From assembly GCF_003318295.1 (NCBI RefSeq), contig NZ_QOCW01000006.1:1-64000 (forward strand): a stretch of DNA of 64,000 nucleotides, given 5' to 3'. Made by a program: the position numbers and the translations under genes. This DNA is from Bacillus taeanensis (GTDB lineage: Bacteria > Bacillota > Bacilli > Bacillales > UBA6769). The notes beneath the pieces were generated by a model, which saw only the letters and a program-made list of their open reading frames with translations, was not told where the DNA came from and ran no database searches. Below are positions 1 to 10,300 of this stretch, one piece after another (the stretch's first letter is position 1; every line of letters starts with the position of its first letter).

Positions 1-215
1 GCGACAGCTTGAATCGTTTGGCTGTGCAGGGGATATAGACCTTTTACTTCCTTTTGAAGATCGCTTTTGGTGATCCATCCACCGCCAAGCCGGTAATAAT
101 AACGGGCGATTTGAACACAATCATTCCGAACAACGGCACAAAGACGGCGGATGTCAAACAACTTTTGAATGGCAGCAGCAGAAGCAGAAAACGGGACTTT
201 CATCGTTCGATACAT
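1..215 (-). CDS. tnpB: TnpB/OrfB (IS200/IS605-type) protein, N-terminal fragment cut by the window edge
   Basis: The frame is open from an ATG at 215 to the window edge, 71 codons. The start follows an AGGAGGTG-like ribosome binding site 6 nt upstream. The peptide begins MYRTMKVPFSASA and ends with a WITKSDLQKEVKG / YPLHSQTIQAV stretch, the pattern I recognise from the N-terminal region of IS605 OrfB/TnpB proteins, which are RNA-guided nucleases carried by IS elements. The RuvC-like catalytic part lies outside the window. The codons (GCC, CGG, GGC, CTG) are richer in G+C than those of neighbouring genes, which suggests recent arrival from a higher-GC Bacillaceae donor. Completeness cannot be judged, and the omega-RNA region would be at the unseen 3' end. 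Confidence 0.7.
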   Translation of the reverse strand, partial: MYRTMKVPFSASAAAIQKLFDIRRLCAVVRNDCVQIARYYYRLGGGWITKSDLQKEVKGLYPLHSQTIQAV

Positions 216-314
216 GGGTTTCACCTCCATGTCTTCATTTTATCATCAAGAACAAATGTTTGTATATGGGAAAATCTTATTATTTTTATTTCTGAATACC
301 AAAACAAAAAAGCG

Positions 315-407
315 CCATTCATCCCCCACCTAAAATTCCATCGAATTTTTGAGGAAGGGGACTTCTGGCTGAATTTCGTTAAACTGCACTAGTTGGTTGA
401 TGAATGG
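315..407. repeat. Probable IS end: nested inverted repeats upstream of tnpB
   Basis: CCATTCATC (315-323) is the exact reverse complement of GATGAATGG (399-407). Between them is a second hairpin, AAAATTC (332-338) against GAATTTT (343-349). IS200/IS605 elements have subterminal hairpins rather than terminal inverted repeats, so this fits the left end of the element whose tnpB starts at 215. The exact cleavage site is not identified. The rest of 216-576 shows no gene. Confidence 0.4.
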
Positions 408-576
408 AGTTATTTTTGATCTACTTCTAAAAAAATAACAAGTCTTTTACGTAAAGCATTTATCTAACAAATTACTAACTTCATTTTTGGTTAATTTTTT
501 TAAAAAAACAGATACTATATGTATGTTTTATGATTTCAAGGCTATAAAAGTCAGCATCTTCCCCATGCCCTTAGAT

Positions 577-1686
577 TTACTTCAATCTACCTTTCTTCTT
601 GAAACCATTACGAGTCAAAACAACAATCAACATCAACAAAGGAATGATCGCCATTAAAGGCAGGTGAATAGGGTATTGGACAATCTTTAAACCTTCTTCA
701 ATATGTTCCGAAAAATCTGAGGCAACTGTCATGGATGAAAAGAGAACAATAATACCGACTGGTAGCACAATTTGCTGATGATTTTTTAATTTGAACAAAT
801 CCGCTATTCCAATTACGGCACCATAAAACCAAATCGTTATTTTAAAAAACATGGTAATCAGAAAGGTAAGAACAACAATAGCATCAAGTCGCTGCAAAAA
901 CTCTGCGATATTTACCATACCCACCGTGGCTAACAACGGAAAGGTCGATCGCTCCACTCGATCGAGTCCAAGAACAGTAATATTTAAACTTGCTGTATAA
1001 CTTAAGATAAGCCCACTTGAAAGAATGGCCGACAGCCCAACTTTTTTCACTAATTTAGACCGATTTAAATAAGGAAACAGCATGGTAAAAACAATCGCTT
1101 CCCCAAAAGGGTTAAAGGTAGTTAATGGGAAGACTGTCGTTAAGACAGGTTTCCATCCATCTTCAAGAAGTGGTTGCAAATTATGGAGATTAATATTACC
1201 TGAAAGATATACTAAAAGATTTCCTGAAAATCCTAAAAAGATCAAAATGACGATAAATACTTCTGCTGTCCTCGCTAATACTTCAATCCCTAGGTAAACT
1301 ACATAACAAATAGCAAGAACCATCAAGGCATTGATCGCCAATAACGGTGTTTTGGGCATTGTCGATGCTAGCAGCAAATCGCCAAAATCACGTAATCCTC
1401 GGGCAGCATCGTATAAAAAAAATATGACGTATAATAGACCTATTATCCACCCAATGTATTTACCGAATATTTTCCGGACATATCCAGTCAACGGCAAGTT
1501 GGGATATTGGCGAAATAAAGCGTAATAAATGAAAAATAAAATGATTCCCCCACACATTCCTAAAAGAATCGCAAGCCAGGCATCTTTTTTGGCACCAATG
1601 CCATAGCTGACAACAAGCATCGTACCAAGTTCAAATAAAAACATCATAGCAAATAATTGAATAACACTAATCTTTGCTTTCTCCAT
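577..1686 (-). CDS. GerAB-type spore germination permease, stand-alone
   Basis: This 369-residue protein is almost entirely hydrophobic, with about ten membrane segments. It has the GerAB/spore permease layout: an N-terminal FAMMFLFELGTMLVVSYG, an early GYVRKIFGKYIGW and a mid-protein HNLQPLLEDGWKPVL, the segment that precedes the central loop in germinant-receptor B subunits. GerAB proteins belong to the APC superfamily, sit in the inner spore membrane and bind the germinant. Residues 85-102 include LYDAARGLRDFGDLLL, also typical. No A or C subunit lies beside it, unlike the complete ger operon at 16164-20220, so it is either an orphan B subunit or one whose partners are elsewhere. The GGGGG-type RBS is rather far (about 13 nt) from the ATG. 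Family call is firm; germinant unknown. Confidence 0.85.
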   Translation of the reverse strand: MEKAKISVIQLFAMMFLFELGTMLVVSYGIGAKKDAWLAILLGMCGGIILFFIYYALFRQYPNLPLTGYVRKIFGKYIGWIIGLLYVIFFLYDAARGLRDFGDLLLASTMPKTPLLAINALMVLAICYVVYLGIEVLARTAEVFIVILIFLGFSGNLLVYLSGNINLHNLQPLLEDGWKPVLTTVFPLTTFNPFGEAIVFTMLFPYLNRSKLVKKVGLSAILSSGLILSYTASLNITVLGLDRVERSTFPLLATVGMVNIAEFLQRLDAIVVLTFLITMFFKITIWFYGAVIGIADLFKLKNHQQIVLPVGIIVLFSSMTVASDFSEHIEEGLKIVQYPIHLPLMAIIPLLMLIVVLTRNGFKKKGRLK

Positions 1687-2045
1687 CGTCTAGGTGTCTT
1701 CCCCCTTCACCTATTCTATATTTTTTATCCTACCCCACTTTCCTATTTTCAATACTTTTAAGGGAAGAGGAATGTATACTATATTCATATTTAGTTAACA
1801 TAATCGCAACTATAAGAAAGCAGCAAAAACACAAAACCTATTAATAATCAAGCTAATAAAATAGACTGTCGAAATTTTCTCGACAGCCTAAGTATAGAGA
1901 GGTCATTTCCTCTACATAAATGTTTTTATGGTTTTTATGATGTCCTAAAGGTAAAACTCATTTTTCACAAAATCAACAACTTCTTCTTATTTCGTTTAAT
2001 GCTTGTCCTTTCTTCCTTAATCGAACCGCTTTTTAAACAGTCGAC
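1687..2045. other. Intergenic region with one hairpin
   Basis: No convincing gene is present. A perfect 7-bp hairpin, CTGTCGA (1866-1872) against TCGACAG (1880-1886), lies about 160 bp beyond the mtlA stop. On the minus strand it is followed by TCTATTTTATT, so it may be a weak mtlA terminator. The remaining bases look like AT-rich spacer. Confidence 0.4.
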
Positions 2046-3485
2046 TTAAAAAGCTTGCTTTAAACGTTCAATTAATTCGTCATATTTTGGACTTGCTAAG
2101 AAATTGTCCACTGAAATATGGTTTGCATTCGGCAGTTTTGCTTTCGCTCGGTCTGTTAAGTCTTTATGCGTAATAACGATATCCGCATCACTTGGGAGAT
2201 TATTAATGGACGTGTTTGCTACCTCAATATCAAGTTCTGCTTTTTTCACTTTGTCTCGTAAGATCGATGCTCCCATTGCGCTTGAACCCATTCCTGCATC
2301 ACACGCAAACACAATTTTATTTACCTCTGCTGCCGTTACGGTTTCAACAGCGGGAGCTGCTTCTTTATTGCCCATTAATGCGGAAGCTGCTTGGCTTTTC
2401 TTGCCTTTCATTTCCTGCATTTTTGCTGCTGCATCACTTAAATCTTCTTCTTCAGCTTTACTAGCTTTTAAAACCACTGCTGAAACTGCAAATGATACGG
2501 CTGTTGCAGCAACTACACCTGCAAGGACTGCAAAATAGCCGCCGCGCGGTGTCATCGCCATTAGTGCAAAAATACTTCCTGGTGACGGTGGTGCTACGAG
2601 TCCTGCCCCTAATAAGCTAAATGTAAATACCCCGCTTACACCTCCTGCAATAACAGCTAAAAGAAGAAACGGCTTCATTAAAATGTAAGGGAAGTAAATT
2701 TCATGAATTCCTCCAAAGAAATGAATGATTGCTGCACCTGATGATGACTGTTTCGCCATGCCTTTTCCAAAATACATATAAGCAAGTAAAACACCTAAAC
2801 CAGGACCAGGATTTGATTCAAGTAAGAATAAAATCGACTTCCCTGCATTTGCTGCCTGTTCAATTCCTAGTGGACTTAAAATCCCGTGGTTAATCGCATT
2901 GTTTAAAAAGAGTATTTTCGCTGGTTCAATAAAGATGCTGGCTAATGGCAGCATACCCGCTCCAACAATCACTTCAACACCTGCTGCAAGTGTTTTGTTT
3001 AAACCAAGTACAACTGGACCAATTGCTTTGTATGCAAGTAATGTAAGAATACCAGCAATAATTCCTGCTGAAAAGTTGTTCACAAGCATTTCAAAGCCTT
3101 GACGAACTTTTCCTTGAACAGCTTGGTCAAACTTTTTAATTGCATAACCGCCAAGAGGTCCCATAATCATTGCCCCAAGAAACATTGGAATATCTGATCC
3201 AACAATTACACCCATTGTCGCTGTTGCACCAACAACCCCACCGCGAACATCATACAACATTTTCCCGCCTGTAAAACCAATTAATAATGGCAATAAGTAC
3301 GTAATCATTGGACCAACTAATGCTGCTAAACTTTCATTGGGCAGCCAGCCTGTTGGAATGAAAAGAGCTGTAATAATCCCCCATGCGATAAACGCACCGA
3401 TATTCGGCATGATCATGCCGCTTAAATAACTTCCGAAACGCTGTACTTTTACTTTAAAAACATTATTGTTAGCATTTTGAGCCAT
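2046..3485 (-). CDS. mtlA: PTS mannitol-specific EIICB component
   Basis: This 479-residue protein imports mannitol across the cytoplasmic membrane and phosphorylates it to mannitol-1-phosphate. Residues about 15-345 form the IIC transport domain, with FGSYLSGMIMPNIGAFIAWG near the start and the GGIHEIYFPYIL motif found in mannitol IIC domains. After a charged linker, residues about 390-479 form the IIB domain with the phosphocysteine loop VFACDAGMGSSAMG. Length matches B. subtilis-type MtlA. No mtlF (EIIA), mtlD or mtlR lies in the window, so the gene depends on partners elsewhere. Upstream (3486-3774) is an A-run by the start codon and the divergent BCCT gene. I saw no clear cre site there. 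Confidence 0.92.
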   Translation of the reverse strand: MAQNANNNVFKVKVQRFGSYLSGMIMPNIGAFIAWGIITALFIPTGWLPNESLAALVGPMITYLLPLLIGFTGGKMLYDVRGGVVGATATMGVIVGSDIPMFLGAMIMGPLGGYAIKKFDQAVQGKVRQGFEMLVNNFSAGIIAGILTLLAYKAIGPVVLGLNKTLAAGVEVIVGAGMLPLASIFIEPAKILFLNNAINHGILSPLGIEQAANAGKSILFLLESNPGPGLGVLLAYMYFGKGMAKQSSSGAAIIHFFGGIHEIYFPYILMKPFLLLAVIAGGVSGVFTFSLLGAGLVAPPSPGSIFALMAMTPRGGYFAVLAGVVAATAVSFAVSAVVLKASKAEEEDLSDAAAKMQEMKGKKSQAASALMGNKEAAPAVETVTAAEVNKIVFACDAGMGSSAMGASILRDKVKKAELDIEVANTSINNLPSDADIVITHKDLTDRAKAKLPNANHISVDNFLASPKYDELIERLKQAF

Positions 3486-3774
3486 TTCATTTCCCCCATT
3501 TTAGTTTTAAAAAAAAAAAAAAAGAAAACCCTTACACTTTTATGATAGAACGCTTTCTTTCAGTGCTCAATAAAAGATAAATACAACTTTGTCCCTTGAG
3601 ATGTTGACATCATTTAATAAGGGAAGATAACACTTCTCTTATTCGTACGCACCGCTTTTGGTATACTCACACAATGACTTTCATTTTGAATTTTCCTGTT
3701 TAACTAAATTTATGGTAATATGGATAAAGTTGAATCCTAGCTTATTTTGAATTATTTTATTTAAGAGGTGACAT

Positions 3775-5262
3775 ATGAAAAAAGCAACACAAGTATTCTG
3801 GTATGCTCTGGCTATTTCATTAATAGTTGTTATATGGGGAGCGGTTGCGCCAGAAAACTTAAACTCGTTTACATCTAACTTAACCAGCCAAATCTTAATG
3901 GATTTTGGATGGTTTTATTTACTGGTCGTTATTGCCATTCTTCTTTTCTGTGTTTACTTGATGTTCTCTCGCTTCGGCAATCTGAAATTGGGAAAGAAGG
4001 ATGACGAGCCTGAATTCAGCCGGTCCTCATGGTTTGCCATGCTCTTTAGCGCTGGTATGGGAATGGGGTTGGTCTTTTGGACAACTGCTGAACCAATATC
4101 ACACGCATTTATCAACAGCCCTTTAACTGAAGAAGGAACAGATGCGGCTATAAAAGAAGCATTGAAGTACTCATTTTTTCACTGGGGTATACACGCTTGG
4201 GCAATCTATGGAATTGTCGGATTGATCCTGGCCTATTTCAAGTTCAACCGCGGAGCTCCCGGCCTGATTAGCGCAACGTTGACGCCTTTGTTCGGTGAGG
4301 CACTCATGAGAGGAGCATTCGGCAAGTTGATCGATGTGTTGGCCGTGTTTGCAACTATAGTCGGTGTGGCTGCCACGCTCGGCTTTGGCTCCGCACAAAT
4401 TACAGGTGGGCTCTCCTTTTTGTTTGGGACCCCAAATAGTTTCTCTATCCAACTGATCGTGCTCGCTGCTGCAACCATCCTGTTCATCTGGTCAGCCTGG
4501 TCTGGGATTGGACGAGGGATCAAATACTTGAGTAATATCAATATGGTATTGGCTATACTCTTGCTAATTCTCTTGTTATTTGCGGGGCCAACAATGTATA
4601 TTCTTAACATGTTTACGCATACGCTCGGTAACTATATCTCTGACTTCTTTAAGATGAGTCTAAGATTAGCTCCTCTAAATGAAGAAAACCGGAGCTGGAT
4701 TAACAGCTGGACAATTTTCTACTGGGCATGGTGGATCTCTTGGGCACCGTTCGTCGGGATTTTCATCGCCAGAATTTCAAAAGGACGGACAGTAAAAGAA
4801 TTTTTGTTAGGCGTTTTGCTGCTCCCATCACTTGTTTGTTTCATCTTTTTTGCAGTATTCGGTGTTTCCGCATTGCATCTGGAGCAGCTTGGGATTGCGG
4901 CCATTTCCGAGTTCACACTGGAAACGTCAACGTTTGGCGTGTTGGCTGAGTATCCGCTCGGTACGTTTATGTCGATGTTGACTATCTTCGTCATTGCAAT
5001 TTTCTTTATCACTTCTGCAGATTCTGCCACATTCGTGCTAGGTATGTTGAGCACAAACGGTCTTCTGAATCCTGGCAACTCAGTGAAAATAACATGGGGA
5101 ATCATTCAGTCAACAATAGCAGCCGTCGTCGTTTATTTTGGTGGAACACAAGGCTTACAAAATATGCTCATTATCGCAGCGCTGCCTTTTGCTATTGTCA
5201 TTATTCTAATGGCCATCTCCTTTTTGAAGAACATACAGTCAGAAGCCCGCTCTCGTCGCTAA
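3775..5262 (+). CDS. BCCT-family betaine/choline/carnitine-type transporter
   Basis: The 495-residue protein has about 12 membrane segments. BCCT signatures are clear: GMGMGLVFWTTAEPISH near residue 97, the glycine-rich substrate stretch of TM3, and WAWWISWAPFVGIFIARISKG near residue 320, the conserved tryptophan region of the betaine site. BCCT proteins take up glycine betaine, choline or carnitine with Na+ or H+ for osmoprotection (OpuD/BetL/BetT type). Substrate cannot be set from sequence alone. The C-terminus is short, without the long cytoplasmic osmosensing tail of BetP. The start has AGAGGTG 4-5 nt upstream. The gene stands alone and ends in a strong terminator. Its codons look somewhat richer in G+C than flanking genes, possibly a transferred gene. 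Confidence 0.9.
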   Translation: MKKATQVFWYALAISLIVVIWGAVAPENLNSFTSNLTSQILMDFGWFYLLVVIAILLFCVYLMFSRFGNLKLGKKDDEPEFSRSSWFAMLFSAGMGMGLVFWTTAEPISHAFINSPLTEEGTDAAIKEALKYSFFHWGIHAWAIYGIVGLILAYFKFNRGAPGLISATLTPLFGEALMRGAFGKLIDVLAVFATIVGVAATLGFGSAQITGGLSFLFGTPNSFSIQLIVLAAATILFIWSAWSGIGRGIKYLSNINMVLAILLLILLLFAGPTMYILNMFTHTLGNYISDFFKMSLRLAPLNEENRSWINSWTIFYWAWWISWAPFVGIFIARISKGRTVKEFLLGVLLLPSLVCFIFFAVFGVSALHLEQLGIAAISEFTLETSTFGVLAEYPLGTFMSMLTIFVIAIFFITSADSATFVLGMLSTNGLLNPGNSVKITWGIIQSTIAAVVVYFGGTQGLQNMLIIAALPFAIVIILMAISFLKNIQSEARSRR

Positions 5263-5290
5263 TAAAGAAAAGATAACGCGTATCTAATAA

Positions 5291-5333
5291 AAAAGCACTG
5301 TTTCCCTTACTCAATGGAAACAGTGCTTTTTTT
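5291..5333 (+). terminator. Rho-independent terminator after the BCCT gene
   Basis: A 15-bp perfect stem, AAAAGCACTGTTTCC (5291-5305) and its complement (5316-5330), is followed by more T residues. Confidence 0.9.
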
Positions 5334-5518
5334 GATATTAGCCTTATTCAACAAATTTTTTTATATTAAAGAGGGTAATAATTTCTTTTATACATCAACT
5401 TTTTGGCATCGAATTTTTCGCATTGATATAACCTGCTCTATATACGTTTTCATCTTTTTCTTCCCATAAATCAGCACTATTTTTAAATCGTTTTTTCACT
5501 TATAATTTTATCTGCTAA

Positions 5519-6187
5519 CTAAAGTAGTTCCTCAATCGATTTATGCGAATCAGTGAAATGGTCTTCCAATATTACTTCAAGCTTTTCTAACTTTTTTGTT
5601 TGCAGTACTTCAATAATAAGAAAATGCTTTTCAATCAATATATCAATTTCTTCTCTTCTTTCGGAAAATCTTTTTTCCATTGTAATTAATAGAACAGTTT
5701 GTACGATATGCTTGATGTTGTTCCAAAGATACAGGATTCTTTTATGTTCAATGCTTCCAATCAGCAGGTTATGAAACGAAAAATCGAGCATCGCAAACTC
5801 AACAACATTTTCATACTTTGCGGCGAGCTTCATTTTATCAATAATTTGAAGCAGTGCTTTTATGACGTCATCAACATCCTGCCTAATAAGCTTTTTTAAA
5901 GTAAAATATTCAATTAAATGCCGCACTTCATATAATTCTTTTAAATCGTGTTCATCGAGTCCAGTTACAACCGCACCCATTCTTTCTAATTTAATTAATC
6001 CTTCATTTGCAAGCACTTTAAAGGCGTCTCGTACTGGAGAGCGGCTCGTTTTATACTCCTTGGCAATTTGATTTTCTGATAAGACAGTTCCCGGTGCATT
6101 CTCGCCGCTGATAATTTTTACTCGAAGTTCATTTGATATTTTTTCCCCTAACGTTTGCCCTTCTGATGACAAATTATATGTACTCAT
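5519..6187 (-). CDS. GntR-family (FCD/FadR-type) transcriptional regulator
   Basis: The 222-residue regulator has an N-terminal winged helix (residues about 10-75; ISNELRVKIISGENAPGTVLSENQIA, then TSRSPVRDAFKVLANEGLI). Its C-terminal all-helical FCD ligand domain includes EVRHLIEYFTLKKLI and a later DFSFHNLLI segment; the D and H residues are metal/ligand positions in FCD domains. I chose the ATG at 6187, 9 nt after AAAGGTG; a longer GTG start would lie inside that RBS. The gene follows kduD by 93 bp on the same strand, so it probably shares the kduD transcript and represses it. FCD regulators commonly bind sugar acids, which fits a uronate-derived ligand. The likely operator is at 7139-7158. 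Confidence 0.88.
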   Translation of the reverse strand: MSTYNLSSEGQTLGEKISNELRVKIISGENAPGTVLSENQIAKEYKTSRSPVRDAFKVLANEGLIKLERMGAVVTGLDEHDLKELYEVRHLIEYFTLKKLIRQDVDDVIKALLQIIDKMKLAAKYENVVEFAMLDFSFHNLLIGSIEHKRILYLWNNIKHIVQTVLLITMEKRFSERREEIDILIEKHFLIIEVLQTKKLEKLEVILEDHFTDSHKSIEELL

Positions 6188-6280
6188 TATACTATTCACC
6201 TTTATGACGATAAGTTATTGTGAAGCGTCTCATTTACTATAGAAAAGCTCATTTATTTTGTCAACGCATTACTCTTTGAA

Positions 6281-7042
6281 TTATCGCCCTAACCAGCCAC
6301 CATCTACTGCTAACAAATGACCGTGAACATAATTTGAAGCATTAGATGCTAAATAAACAACCGCTCCGTTAAAATCAGCAGGATCTCCCCAACGCTCTGC
6401 TGGGATTCGATCAAGAATTTGTTTGCTTCTAATCTCATCGTTTATTAAAGCGGTATTCATATCTGTGGCAATATAACCGGGCACAATTGCATTGACATTC
6501 ACGCGGTGTTTTGCCCACTCATTGGACAGTGCTTTTGTTAGCTGAGCAACCGCTCCTTTAGAAGACGCATAAGCAGGAACCGTAATGCCTCCTTGATAAG
6601 AAAGAAGAGATGCCATGTTAATAATTTTCCCGCCGCCTTTTTCTACCATATGACGACCTGCCTGCTGACAAAGAATCCATACCGCTTTCAAGTTTACCTG
6701 CATTACATCATCCCAATCTGCTTCACTAAAATCAACAGCAGGTGAACGACGCTGAATACCACCATTATTCACTAATATATCGATTGTACCAAGTTCAGCA
6801 ATCACTTTAGGAATTGCTTCGTTTAACTGATCTTTATCTTCTAAATTACAAGAAACAATGAGACAGTTTCTTCCCAGCTTTTCAATTTCTTCTTTTACTC
6901 CGGTTTGCTCTGGTGACCGTTGTAAAAGCGCAATGTCTGCACCCGCTTCCGCTAATGCTAACGCCATTGAGCGACCAATTCCTCTCGTTGCCCCTGTTAT
7001 CGCTGCAACTTTTCCATTTAAGCTGAATAAATCTTGTAACAT
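6281..7042 (-). CDS. kduD: 2-dehydro-3-deoxy-D-gluconate 5-dehydrogenase (KduD-type SDR)
   Basis: This 253-residue classical short-chain dehydrogenase has TGATRGIG (16-23) for the cofactor, NNGG (92-95), and the catalytic Ser145-Tyr158-Lys162. The segment GIQRRSPAVDFSEADWDDVMQ and the YASSKGAVAQLTKA / PGYIATDMNTAL stretches closely match KduD, which interconverts 2,5-diketo-3-deoxygluconate and KDG in pectin and uronate breakdown. The KduI isomerase and the KDG kinase and aldolase are absent from the window. A related SDR role (2-deoxygluconate 3-dehydrogenase) cannot be ruled out. Cotranscribed with the downstream GntR regulator. Confidence 0.85.
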   Translation of the reverse strand: MLQDLFSLNGKVAAITGATRGIGRSMALALAEAGADIALLQRSPEQTGVKEEIEKLGRNCLIVSCNLEDKDQLNEAIPKVIAELGTIDILVNNGGIQRRSPAVDFSEADWDDVMQVNLKAVWILCQQAGRHMVEKGGGKIINMASLLSYQGGITVPAYASSKGAVAQLTKALSNEWAKHRVNVNAIVPGYIATDMNTALINDEIRSKQILDRIPAERWGDPADFNGAVVYLASNASNYVHGHLLAVDGGWLGR

Positions 7043-7115
7043 AACTTTTCCCCCTCTACTTATATTGAAGTTTAAAACCGTTTATTCTGTCTTTTCACAT
7101 TAGCTTTTTCCCTTA

Positions 7116-7130
7116 AAGAAAACGGTTTCT
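7116..7130 (-). promoter_or_regulatory. cre-like CcpA site in the kduD leader
   Basis: AAGAAAACGGTTTCT matches the cre consensus WTGNAANCGNWNNCW with one mismatch (position 2) and is strongly palindromic. It lies just downstream of the predicted kduD -10 box, a position where CcpA blocks elongation. Confidence 0.6.
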
Positions 7131-7138
7131 CTAAATTA

Positions 7139-7168
7139 TATACTAGTCGACAAGTATACTGCAGTCAA
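7139..7168 (-). promoter_or_regulatory. kduD promoter overlapped by a GntR-type palindrome
   Basis: On the minus strand TTGACT (7168-7163) and TAGTAT (7145-7140) are 17 bp apart. Overlapping the -10 and spacer is TATACTAGTCGACAAGTATA (7139-7158), a 20-bp palindrome with 9 of 10 base pairs matched. Its centre fits the TNGTnnACNA pattern of FadR-subfamily GntR operators. It is the natural binding site for the GntR regulator encoded in the same transcript. Confidence 0.7.
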
Positions 7169-7351
7169 TCGTTAATATAAATTCTATTAGTTTATTCCAT
7201 TAAAAAAAGAGACCTTCCATAAAGGAAAATCTCTCATTCACTTAATAAACTGCTTATGAAGCCTTTCGATGCTCTACTCCAGCACTCACTTTACGTTTCG
7301 CAAAAATATTAAAGAATAAATTAAGTATATAAGCATCTATTGAAATATCAA

Positions 7352-10300
7352 TTAGCTTGTCTTCTTAACTACTTCTAAATTTCCAGACCGTTTCAATTTA
7401 TTCCAACCAACTCGTACCCCTTTTAGTGCAGCTAAAAGAGATTTCCAAGAAATCCACAATAACAAGTAACGATAGAAAATTCTTTGCAGAAACAAAGGAA
7501 TGAGCGGCTTAAGATTTAATTTCTCTAGTCTGAATGCAAATAAACAAATGAGAAAGTCCGTTATAAGATAACAACCATAAAATAATAATGATTGCTCGAT
7601 ATTGCCAGAGAATATTCCTAAAACAAACAAAATATCTATAAATGGCGCAAACAAAGGGAATACATATTGAAACAGAATCATATTAGGGAATGCAATAAAG
7701 CCTAATGATTTGCACTTGCTCCTACAAAAAGCTTTTTTATGCTTCCACAAACACTGCAGCGTTCCAAAGGTCCATCGATAACGTTGTTTAAGAAAGTCTC
7801 TATTGTTTTCCGGTGCCTCCGTATACGCATATGCTTGTTCATCAATCGTAATTTTATATCCCTCACGTAGTATTCTTAAAGACATGTCTGTATCCTCTGC
7901 CAATGTGTCAGCTGTGAAATAACCAAGCTTTTCAATAACGTGTTTACGCCAGGCACCGATCGCTCCTGGAACAACCGTCACACAATTAAGCATGGCATAA
8001 GCACGTTTTTCTAGATTAAAACCTGTTACATATTCAACATGCTGCCAAACCGTTAATAAATTGCGTATGTTCCCAACTTTAATATTTCCAGATACAGCAG
8101 CCACTTTTTCATCGATGAAATGGCGGACAAGCAATGAAATAGCTTCAGGTGCAATTAATGTATCTGCATCAATGGCAATGATGATATCTCCCTTTGCCCT
8201 CTTAATCCCCATATTAATTGCTGAAGATTTTCCGCCGTTTTCCTTACGTATAAGATGAAGCTTTTCATTATTAGAGAAGTTTTTAGAGACAATCATCGCA
8301 GTTTGATCGTTTGAACCATCGTCTACAACAATAACTTCAAAATTTTTATAAGTACTTTCTAGAACCGACCGTATAGTCCTGCTTATAACCTTTTCTTCAT
8401 TGTAGGCAGCAACAACAACACTCACTAAAGGATTAAATGAACGATCTGCACTTACCATTTGAGTACGTACTTTATGTCTCAATGCTAAATAAACAAATAT
8501 AGAAAGACGAAGAATAAAAATAACTAACACACTGTAAAACAAAATAAAAATAAGATTGTCCAAAACGAATATATTGCCTAAAACAACTTTAACACTCTGT
8601 ATTAATGGTTTTTCCACGCTTGCAACAGCAGGCATAATGCTAGCTTTATTTTTATCCATCAATTCACTAATTGTTACAAATTTATATCCTTTATTTTGTA
8701 ACTCTTCAATAATATCAGGCAGCGCTTGAACGGTTGCCGTCCTGTCCCCTCCACCGTCATGAAGTAAAATAATATCACCATTAGATACCTGTTTCGTCAC
8801 ATTGTTAACAATTTCTTTGCTATCAATTGATTTCCAATCCTTGGAGTCAATATCGTAATTGACGGTAATATATCCCATTTGAGCGATATCCATCATTCTT
8901 TGAAAATGAGATTTAACATACACATTCTGGTTATCGCCATCATACATATGCAGATCATCTCCATATGGAGGACGGTATAATAAAGGGGTACGTCCCGTAA
9001 CACCTTGAATGATCCGTTCAGTAGTATTCAATTCCAGCTTTAATTGATTTTCAGAGACTTTGAACATATTTGAATGAGAAAATGTATGATTACCAATTTC
9101 ATGGCCTTCTTTATAAATTTGCTTCACAAGATCTTGATTAAGCATCGCGTCTTTCCCAACGATAAAGAATGAAGCTTTTATGTGATGCTTCTTCAGAATC
9201 TCCAATATTTCTTTTGTATATTCAGGATCAGGTCCGTCATCAAATGTTAAGACAACCTCTTTCTCTTTATTAGACGGTTTGCTAAAACGTTCTATTTCAG
9301 ATGCTTTTGGAATAGAGATGTATGATTCTCTTTTAATTAAACCCAAATCATCAAAAGCAAGACTGCGTTCTCCCGGGTGTTGATCTGCTTTAGTACGTAG
9401 AATACTTCCTTCTCCATAGTTATAGGTAGTATCTCCATTCTTTATAGTAAGTAATTGATTGAGTTTTTGACCTTCCACAACATCCCACACAGATGGATCT
9501 TCCGTACCTAACCTCCATAATGCAACTCCTTTAACTCCCTTTGATGCCGCTATTTTCCACTGATTGTAAAATGTCACACTATCTAAAAACCATAATTCAT
9601 GCGCTCTGTTTTTCTCTCTATATGTAATATAAGGAGTTTTACTCAAATCATCCCACTGGACCTTTAAATTTGCTTTATTTGCCATTCTCATAATCTCTTC
9701 AAAGGACATTACTTTTCCAGCTTTGGTACTTTCCCAGTCCCAATCGTATCCGTAATTACCTATACTAACGATAAGCTTGTCGTTAGATATGTTTGATAGA
9801 TTCTCTTCATACCATGATACCGAAGCAATCGGTCCTGGATTTTGGAAGCTTTCATCATACAGCATTAAAATCATACGATCACAATACTTTTCAAGACTCG
9901 TATAATCAAATGCCTCATTCGCCGTGGGGACATCGATTGTGACTAAAAGACCATCTTCATGAAAAGTGTGATAAAGCTCCTTCATAAAGTTTGTCAGTAA
10001 GTCTCTATCATTCTTCTTAATATTCTCAAAGTCTATGTTAATTCCATCATAGCCATGCTTTTTAATTTGTTCATGTAAGTTTTTTATTAATTTCGACTGT
10101 GCTTCAGGTGAATGTAATAAATTATGAATAACTTCTTGATTCCACTCCCCATTCACCACATTATTAATTAAAGGAAGTACTTTAGTATCATGCTTTTTTG
10201 CTAGATTACCTATATCCTTTTGAATCTCGCTTTTTAACTCTAGATTAGAATCTAAATGAAACCACCCTGGGATAAGAACATCTATCTTATCAATATTACG

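Noticed and set aside
54-392. Plus-strand open frame of 112 codons at the left edge
   Set aside because: It runs antisense to the TnpB fragment and through the hairpins, with no RBS and no recognisable domain.
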